A stretch of DNA of 10,798 nt, from the NCBI GenBank assembly GCA_002712335.1, contig PATI01000059.1, positions 1-10,798 of the forward strand, read 5' to 3'. This document shows, one piece after another, positions 5,287 to 10,798 of the stretch. This stretch comes from Rhodospirillaceae bacterium. GTDB lineage: Bacteria > Pseudomonadota > Alphaproteobacteria > MPNO01 > UBA2964. Every line of letters begins with the position of its first letter. Within the stretch, counting starts at the first letter, position 1. Below the pieces are notes generated by a model that worked only from the letters and a program-made list of their open reading frames with translations, was not told the DNA's origin and searched no databases. A program made the translations under genes and the position numbers.

Positions 5287-6759
5287 TTATTTACTGCTGT
5301 ACATATTTTCCATAGCCTTGAACTGTCCGGTCAAATACTCACCGGTGCTCTTATTTCGCTGGACGAGCGTTTCCATCGCCACAAACTGTCGAAGATAACG
5401 CTGTTTTACGGTCTCTAATCGCTCCTGCAGATCCACTAATTGACTTTCATATCGCGCAACTTCACTCGTAGTGTTTGTCTCTTTAGCTTTAATTGTGCCT
5501 TGATCATTAGTTATGTTATCCAGCACCGTTGTAATGTCCAGGGCCAAGCCATGAGCCCTTGTATCAGACTTGTCCTGATCATTCATATCAGCGGTCAGCA
5601 TAGTTCTCACATCCGAGAATTTATCTGCCACTACAGCTGCATAAGTCGTCGCATTCAGTGAGATTTCGCCACCAAGATTGGTTTGTATTCCTAAATCTCT
5701 TAGCGTAGACACACCATTCGATGCCGTAGCTGAAGTCTGACCGAGTACCGACCTAATACGATTCTTGATTAAATTGACCGTGCCTTTTTCTGATCCAAGC
5801 GAACCGGCCAGCTCATCATCTTCGTTCTTCTCTCCAATTAGATAGTCAGAGAGCTGCACAAAAGCGTTATAGGACTCCACCATGGAGTTTAATTTAGTTT
5901 CCAGGGCACTCGTATCCTCACTAATCACAAGATTTATGTCCGTTGAGGGACCCCATCGCTTGAAAGTAGTTTGCACGCCCGGAATTAGATCGGTCGGAGA
6001 ATTAGTGCGACGTCTAATATCTGCCCTGCCATTCATTTCTACAATTAGGTCCTGGGCGTTGCGAGTCTTATCATTCCATGTGCCTCCAGTGATCGCGTCG
6101 CCTCCAGTGAGTGTGCTTGAAAATTCAAAAGTTTTATCTGAACCGTTACTCCCTTCTAGTAATATACTGAACGTCGTGCCCGACGATGCCGGATTAAACG
6201 CGCGGGCTGTAACCCCTGTCGTTGAAGTAATGCTGTTAACCGCATCTATAATACCTTGTGGAGTATGATCAGTAACCACTACGTCTGTTCCACTGGCCGC
6301 AGTCCTTGGCACCTTAATAGTTATTGTAAAATTACTACCAGCAAGGCTCTGATTAAGCGCGGTGAAAGAGTTACCATTATCCTTCAACTCATTCGCTTGA
6401 GGTCGAGCCAGCTGAGTGACTTTGATTTGATATGTTCCGGTCGGAGCGTCGCCTTGTGAAGTAATTACTGCGTCTACCCTATCCTCGTGATTTGTTTTAA
6501 TTGTTTTTGTAAGCAGGCTATCTTTATTCTTTAAAGCCTCGAAACTCGTTTTCAAAGAAGACACACTTGACTTCAGAACACCAAAGCCCGAAATTGCAAC
6601 AGTGCTCTCGGCTTTTTTCTCAGTAATCGAATTTATTCGTGGCATTGTCTCGGTCTCGGCTAGGGTCTTCGCCAAGTCGTGAACATCTACACCGGAACCC
6701 GCATTTAAAGCCCGAGTAATCTTACCGCCAATGTCGCTGTTGTCTGTCGAAATTGCCAT
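5287..6759 (-). CDS. fliD: Flagellar filament cap protein FliD (hook-associated protein 2)
   Basis: FliD is exported by the flagellar type III system and forms the cap at the filament tip, where flagellin is inserted. This 490-residue protein is of normal size. The N-terminal part (about 15-115) has GSGVDVHDLAKTLAETE and ends in a beta strand with GTYQIKVTQLA at 108-118. Residues about 156-206 form a flagellin-IN-type motif (GIIDAVNSI, then TGVTA). The conserved SPTDLIPGV is at 244-252 and LETKLNSMVESYNAFV at 286-301. LRDLGIQTNLGGEISLN (353-369, approximate) and VADKFSDVRTMLTAD precede the C-terminal coiled coil, which contains RYLRQFVAMETLVQR and ends GEYLTGQFKAMENMYSSK. The start lies 6 nt after the flgL stop, and the GGTAAG before the ATG overlaps that stop, pointing to coupling. 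No fliS follows, which is less usual. Confidence 0.96.
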   Translation of the reverse strand: MAISTDNSDIGGKITRALNAGSGVDVHDLAKTLAETETMPRINSITEKKAESTVAISGFGVLKSSVSSLKTSFEALKNKDSLLTKTIKTNHEDRVDAVITSQGDAPTGTYQIKVTQLARPQANELKDNGNSFTALNQSLAGSNFTITIKVPRTAASGTDVVVTDHTPQGIIDAVNSITSTTGVTARAFNPASSGTTFSILLEGSNGSDKTFEFSSTLTGGDAITGGTWNDKTRNAQDLIVEMNGRADIRRRTNSPTDLIPGVQTTFKRWGPSTDINLVISEDTSALETKLNSMVESYNAFVQLSDYLIGEKNEDDELAGSLGSEKGTVNLIKNRIRSVLGQTSATASNGVSTLRDLGIQTNLGGEISLNATTYAAVVADKFSDVRTMLTADMNDQDKSDTRAHGLALDITTVLDNITNDQGTIKAKETNTTSEVARYESQLVDLQERLETVKQRYLRQFVAMETLVQRNKSTGEYLTGQFKAMENMYSSK

Positions 6760-6765
6760 CTAATC

Positions 6766-7698
6766 TTACCGAATGAAATTTAGTATTGATAATTGGGAGA
6801 CTTTCGCGAACGTGCTCTGCGCTGCTTCGAGTGCCAGCATATCCGATGAAAGCTGGGTGACAGCGGTCGCATAATCGACATCTCGGGCGTCAGAGAGCAA
6901 ACCCTTATAGATGACGATTTTTTCTTCCGAAATGTCTCTTCGCTCCTCAACCAAGTTTTGTCTTAAACCGTTATCCACAAGGTTCATATTTAGGTTTCTA
7001 GAAACTGTTTGGAGTTCAGATATTGCTAGCTCAACACCATCTCTATCATTCGCCTTCAGGGCAGTTACAAAATCCTGCATTACTTTGAACATATCAACTC
7101 GCGAAGTAACAGCTCCCAGCGCATTTTTCCGCTCGATCACTCCAGCCAGTTTGTGCCCAGAAATACTGAGCGGTAATTTATATCCTGTATCGAGTTCTAG
7201 CTTAGGTTCAGTTTGGTTTCCTTTGTACTCAACACTGCCGTCAGCCTTCTTAACAAAGGGAAGCGTTGTAACCTTTGTCCCTGCAAACAAGAAGTGTCCG
7301 TTAGAGTCCCTTGAATTAGCCAGACCTCTGATATCATCCATATAACCTTCGACTTCAATTGCAAAGATGTTTAACTCGTTAGCGCCATACGTATCTGAAC
7401 GTGCTGCAACAGAGATGTCTTCCATACGAATCATCATGTTGACCATCGACATCATTATTGCTTCTTCCTCTTTGTATCCTGCATTTACGCTTTGCAGATT
7501 CCTGATATCGTCCTCTTGATTACTGATTACCTGAGACAACTTTAACGATGACGTTGTCGCCTTAACATCTGTGCTTGGCGTGACGTTTTTCTTTCCAGCG
7601 GAGAGCTGTGACTGTAACTCGGCAATTTTCCCTTGCTGAGTAGTCATTAGATCATTCATCATCTTAAAGTATTGCGCTGTTGAAATTTTTGTGTCCAT
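6766..7698 (-). CDS. flgL: Flagellar hook-filament junction protein FlgL (HAP3)
   Basis: FlgL is an exported structural protein that joins FlgK at the hook end to the flagellin filament. This 310-residue protein has the family's N-terminal helix with KISTAQ at 4-9, QSQLSAGKK at 29-37 (followed by PSTDVKAT, where many family members have PSDDP), and GHFLFAGT at 134-141. A short middle domain follows (about 141-195). The C-terminal helix has DVDYATAVTQLSSDMLALEA (273-292) and ends in SQLSILNFIR, typical of FlgL. The ATG at 7698 follows the flgK stop by 20 nt, with GAGGG 10 nt upstream. The gene lies between flgK and fliD, as expected for a hook-filament operon. The middle domain carries no large insertion, unlike the neighbouring FlgK. 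Confidence 0.96.
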   Translation of the reverse strand: MDTKISTAQYFKMMNDLMTTQQGKIAELQSQLSAGKKNVTPSTDVKATTSSLKLSQVISNQEDDIRNLQSVNAGYKEEEAIMMSMVNMMIRMEDISVAARSDTYGANELNIFAIEVEGYMDDIRGLANSRDSNGHFLFAGTKVTTLPFVKKADGSVEYKGNQTEPKLELDTGYKLPLSISGHKLAGVIERKNALGAVTSRVDMFKVMQDFVTALKANDRDGVELAISELQTVSRNLNMNLVDNGLRQNLVEERRDISEEKIVIYKGLLSDARDVDYATAVTQLSSDMLALEAAQSTFAKVSQLSILNFIR

Positions 7699-7718
7699 AA
7701 ACTATTTACCCTCGCTAA

Positions 7719-10661
7719 TTACCTTGAGGCACTGATCAGAAAATCAAAAATATCTTGAGATACTTTAATTATCTGAGCCGCGGCTTGATAAGATTGCTGA
7801 TAACGGATCAAATCGGCAGCTTCCGTATCTAGGGTCACACCTACAGACTTATCCAATAAGGCTTCAGCGTCATCTTTGACGACTTTTAATGCTTGAGATG
7901 ACATGTCGGCAAGGTTGTGCTGGTTGCTTATGTCCGAAATTAGTGAAATGTAGCGCTGAGTAGGAATCTCATCTCCATTCACACCAACCTCTTGAACCGC
8001 GAGTATACGACTAATGTTGCCGTTATCCCCGATTGCACCCTCGTTAGCTTTAATCGTAAAGACATCCCCAGTTGTTGGGGCCTCCTCGAAAACCACTTTA
8101 ACATCGTTTACAAGCACGCCATTTGGCCATGAGTAACTCTGCTTTGCTAGCACTGTATCTGTATTCGTATCGGTAACTTGCACCTGTGTTGGCGAGAGAA
8201 AGGTAAGCGAAAATGGTTGCTCAATCGAAACTTCAGGGAGTGTTGGCTTCTCCTGAATGTCATAACGAATACTGACATCATTGGTTGACCCCGTCACGTA
8301 GACTAGGAAGTCATCATCTAACCTAGAACTGGAGGTAATGGTTGTGGCAAACCCTATCCGACTTAGATCAGTAGCTTTGCCTTGTCCGGCCCCATGATTC
8401 TGAAATTCAAAGTTTACATTTGTACCCGTGTACTTGACCCTACCAACCTTTATTCCATTGGACTCATTCAAGAAGTTGGTTGTCTGCCCGGCCGTAGGAT
8501 TTCCAAGGACAATATTGTTTCCTTTATTAGCTACAATATTTTGAATTAGTATTTTACCGTTGGGATATACTATCGCCTCCACACCGGTGCTGCCTGTTTG
8601 GGCATTAATCAGCGTGGCTAGGGCTTCCAAGCTCGCAGGCACACCCGCATTTACGATCGTAGTTCCATTTATGGACAGCTTTTTGGTTATATCAAACTGG
8701 TCGTAAGTGTAAGTCAATGTATTTTCGGCTTCGGCCGTTACCCCGGTAGCGCCTGTTATCGTATTTGCCCACGTCGCAACTTGAGCTGCGTTCAAAGTTG
8801 TTCCGCTGGCAATTGACAGCGCCGGAAGATTTGTTCCATTCAGTTTCAATGCAGTACTAGCGATCAGCGTCTGAGCTCCGCCGCTTGAATTTGTTTGGAT
8901 CGGAAGCCCATCCGACAGGCTCACACCATTCGCAAAATTTCCAAGCGTAATTGTAGTATCCTTATACCCAGTAGCTCCTTGTTTATTTACATAGTCATTT
9001 ATAAAAGTGGTACCCGACTCTATTGACTTGGATGTAGCCAAACCGGCTGCAAAAGGGGCTGCCAATGTATTCGAACCAACAATGTGATTATATTCGGAGG
9101 TAAACATTTGGAGCTGATGATCATTCACAATCGGAGGCTGGATGCTTACTGTAAATCCTGCAACATCCCTTGGTATAAATAGTGCGGGCTCTACTGTATT
9201 TGATTTGAAAGATTTTGTTTGCGCAACTCCGAGTATTGTTCCAGTATCGAATTGAGCGTGCTCCTTGAGAGCTGTCGCGCGCATATCGTATTGTAAGGTG
9301 GGCTCGGTTTCACGCGAATTCGCTATCGCGCCCTCGATTTGCAACCGATCGGCTGTAGCAATTTGACCGGTATTCTCTACTGATACCTTTATATTATCTA
9401 CAGCTCTCAGATTAGGCCTTATCAGGAACGATTCGCCATTTTGAAGCGTTCCATTAACAGCAACTTGCAAACCGTTATAACTAAATCCGTTGTCACTCGC
9501 TGAGTTTCTGTTTACGTAAGAGCTTACCTTAGTCGAGAGATCTGTTACCAACCACCTCGCTTTTCCCGGTTCCCAGGTCGCCTTAATATTTACCTTAGGG
9601 GTTGTTGAAGAGGCGGTAGCTGTTATCGCAGTCGATAGTGTCTTATCACCCGCACTTACCGCATTGTATTGAGGTGTTAAATTGAAAAGCTCTAGGCCAA
9701 CATCCCCGTTTTTATTTAATCCTTGCCTGTGCAAGTTGTTAATGGACGTCCCAATCGTATTGACCAGGATATCTAAATTATCCCGCAACGGCTCAAATAT
9801 TTTATCGCGAAAACTGAGCGTCCCCCCTATCGAACCACTGCGCACTTCACCAACGTTAATATTTTTACCGTAAGAGTCGAGAATAATTGCGATGGGTCCG
9901 CCAGCAACTTCAGAGAACTTTGGTGTTAACAGGTACGATTTATTCTCATCGACAATTCTCATACTGTTGCTAGTGCCACCCAACTTAACAAGAGCTCTGC
10001 CATTTTTTTCGATAGAAACATCTAAACTCGCATAGCTCGACATCTCTTTTAACAAGAAATCTCTTTGGTCCAAAAGTTGGGGCGGTTGCTTACCAGCGAA
10101 TGGCGTCTTCACTAATTCTTTATTTACTAGACGCAGACTATCTGCGAGCTTATTTAACTCAGCAAAATCGGTCTCAAGTTTGTCATAGAGTTCGACGTCG
10201 ATAGATGCTAATTCCGCGCCAATAGCCCGTGAGCGACTTGCTAGAAACTCAGTCGCCATTAAGAATTCTTGTCTAAAAGCTTCTTCAGCGGGATTACCGG
10301 AAAGATTTGAAGCTGATGCAAAAAAACGTGTGATCCCGTTACTCAAACTCCCCTTATCTGATCCCAACAGATCAACCAACCGATCTGTGTATCTCATTAG
10401 GGGCTCTTGTTCATTCACTTTGCTGTTCGCTATTCGCACATTAGAGGTAGCAAACTCGTTGAAAGCCCTGAAAACCCCTTTCGAAGCAACACCAGATCCA
10501 AGGTAATCAACTCCCACTTTTGTGGGGATAGTTTCCTCCGCGCGAACTTCCTGCCTTGAATAACCATCTGAATTCAAGTTAGCAATATTATTACTTACCG
10601 TAGACAGCGCTTGTCGATAAAGCTCAGTAGCAGTTGCTCCTATGTTGAGTAAGTCAGCCAT
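7719..10661 (-). CDS. flgK: Enlarged flagellar hook-associated protein FlgK (HAP1)
   Basis: FlgK is exported through the flagellar channel and forms the first junction layer on the hook. The ends are canonical: residues 1-120 contain LLNIGATATELYRQALSTVS, NNIANLNSDGYSRQ and GSGV, and QLLDQRDFLLKEM is at 195-207. The C-terminus has LDTEAADLIRYQQSYQAAAQ (944-963) and IFDFLISA. At 980 residues it is far longer than most FlgK proteins (commonly about 450-680). The extra length lies in the middle. Two similar beta modules are seen, one at about 357-420 (WLVTD...G-ESFLIRPN) and one at about 815-873 (VQVTD...GDVFTIKAN). Between them are two stretches like flagellin-IN motifs (about 604-643 and 660-718), rich in Thr, Asn and Gly. 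A region with SRLDDDFLVYVTG (779-791) follows. There is no stop or frameshift. The ATG at 10661 has only a weak AAGAG upstream. It leads the filament operon. Confidence 0.95.
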   Translation of the reverse strand: MADLLNIGATATELYRQALSTVSNNIANLNSDGYSRQEVRAEETIPTKVGVDYLGSGVASKGVFRAFNEFATSNVRIANSKVNEQEPLMRYTDRLVDLLGSDKGSLSNGITRFFASASNLSGNPAEEAFRQEFLMATEFLASRSRAIGAELASIDVELYDKLETDFAELNKLADSLRLVNKELVKTPFAGKQPPQLLDQRDFLLKEMSSYASLDVSIEKNGRALVKLGGTSNSMRIVDENKSYLLTPKFSEVAGGPIAIILDSYGKNINVGEVRSGSIGGTLSFRDKIFEPLRDNLDILVNTIGTSINNLHRQGLNKNGDVGLELFNLTPQYNAVSAGDKTLSTAITATASSTTPKVNIKATWEPGKARWLVTDLSTKVSSYVNRNSASDNGFSYNGLQVAVNGTLQNGESFLIRPNLRAVDNIKVSVENTGQIATADRLQIEGAIANSRETEPTLQYDMRATALKEHAQFDTGTILGVAQTKSFKSNTVEPALFIPRDVAGFTVSIQPPIVNDHQLQMFTSEYNHIVGSNTLAAPFAAGLATSKSIESGTTFINDYVNKQGATGYKDTTITLGNFANGVSLSDGLPIQTNSSGGAQTLIASTALKLNGTNLPALSIASGTTLNAAQVATWANTITGATGVTAEAENTLTYTYDQFDITKKLSINGTTIVNAGVPASLEALATLINAQTGSTGVEAIVYPNGKILIQNIVANKGNNIVLGNPTAGQTTNFLNESNGIKVGRVKYTGTNVNFEFQNHGAGQGKATDLSRIGFATTITSSSRLDDDFLVYVTGSTNDVSIRYDIQEKPTLPEVSIEQPFSLTFLSPTQVQVTDTNTDTVLAKQSYSWPNGVLVNDVKVVFEEAPTTGDVFTIKANEGAIGDNGNISRILAVQEVGVNGDEIPTQRYISLISDISNQHNLADMSSQALKVVKDDAEALLDKSVGVTLDTEAADLIRYQQSYQAAAQIIKVSQDIFDFLISASR

Positions 10662-10706
10662 CGTCTCTTTTTTTACCCATGTAAATCATTTGTTTTAGAA
10701 GCAGAC

Positions 10707-10722
10707 TGATACTTTTGTATCA
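10707..10722 (-). repeat. Small hairpin in the flgK leader
   Basis: TGATAC and GTATCA form a perfect 6-bp stem around an AAAA loop on the minus strand. No T-run follows, so it is not a simple terminator. If the promoter just upstream is real, this hairpin lies in the 5' leader of the flgK mRNA, about 45 nt before the start codon, where it could affect stability. Confidence 0.45.
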
Positions 10723-10732
10723 AACCCCGCCT

Positions 10733-10760
10733 CTTATAATCCCGAGAGGTTAGTTCTCAA
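10733..10760 (-). promoter_or_regulatory. flgK: Probable sigma70-type promoter for the flgK operon
   Basis: On the minus strand TTGAGA (10760-10755) and TATAAG (10738-10733) are separated by 16 nt, each matching the sigma70 consensus at five of six positions. Transcription would begin near 10726, giving a leader of about 65 nt. The -35 box overlaps the last codons of the upstream gene. Hook-filament operons often use sigma28, but I see no clear sigma28 box here. A GG-N10-GC pair also occurs in the region, but without the rest of a sigma54 site. Confidence 0.45.
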
Positions 10761-10798
10761 TCAACGTGACCCTCTCGTCGATCTGAAATATCGTTAAG
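10750..10798 (-). CDS. 3' end of the gene upstream of flgK, frame uncertain
   Basis: Two minus-strand frames are open at the right window edge. One ends ERVTLIEN with TAA at 10752-10750. The other ends REGHVD with TGA at 10759-10757. At most 15 codons are visible, so neither can be verified. In many gammaproteobacteria flgJ lies just upstream of flgK, which would fit, but nothing in these residues proves it. Confidence 0.3.
   Translation of the reverse strand, partial: LTIFQIDERVTLIEN

Noticed and set aside
6911..7345. A 144-codon + strand open frame inside flgL
   Set aside because: It is antisense to a clear FlgL coding region and its translation shows no recognisable motif or domain.
8580..8850. 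Low-complexity Thr/Asn/Gly region of flgK as a possible foreign insertion or repeat element
   Set aside because: The reading frame is continuous, base composition resembles the surroundings, and no direct repeats flank it; it is better explained as normal flagellin-IN-type sequence.
10719..10746. GG-N10-GC pair upstream of flgK as a sigma54 promoter
   Set aside because: Only the GG and GC pairs match; the rest of the -24/-12 consensus is missing, and a better sigma70-type pair overlaps it.
10728..10748. CCTCT...AGAGG hairpin after the upstream gene as a terminator
   Set aside because: The stem is 5 bp with a 10-nt loop, followed by G-rich sequence and not a T-run.

Overview
The window looks like chromosomal DNA from a marine-type gammaproteobacterium. 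It carries parts of a polar-flagellum gene set. The organism call is an inference. The stator A subunit is PomA-like, keeping the residues linked to sodium use in Vibrio PomA. The B subunits have PomB-like membrane segments, and the gene order flgK-flgL-fliD is typical of Gammaproteobacteria. No insertion sequence, CRISPR array, rRNA or tRNA gene was seen.

Layout, left to right. On the + strand, positions 1-99 hold the tail of an unidentified gene, followed 2 nt later by a secreted Sel1-repeat protein (102-830). That gene converges with a minus-strand stator operon transcribed as pomA (4103-3339), then pomB copy 1 (3304-2078), then pomB copy 2 (2045-834). On the + strand, divergent from pomA, lies a DUF1566-like lipoprotein (4191-4751) ending in a short hairpin terminator. 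It converges with the second minus-strand operon. Read in its own direction, that operon is flgK (10661-7719), flgL (7698-6766), fliD (6759-5287), a 70-residue CxxC membrane protein (5246-5034) and an overlapping 95-residue four-cysteine protein (5053-4766). A promoter-like sequence and a small hairpin precede flgK, and the last codons of an upstream gene sit at the right edge.

How the genes fit together. FlgK and FlgL form the hook-filament junction and FliD caps the filament. PomA with PomB-type proteins forms the ion-driven stator that turns the rotor. Flagellin, fliS and flaG are not in the window.

The most unusual part is the stator operon: one A subunit with two full-length, diverged B subunits. 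Each B subunit is about 400 residues, has a CxxC motif just before the transmembrane helix, and carries a second, degenerate copy of the first half of the OmpA-like domain. Other points worth attention are a 980-residue FlgK with two copies of a FlgK-type beta module, and the pair of small cysteine-containing genes at the end of the flgKL-fliD operon.
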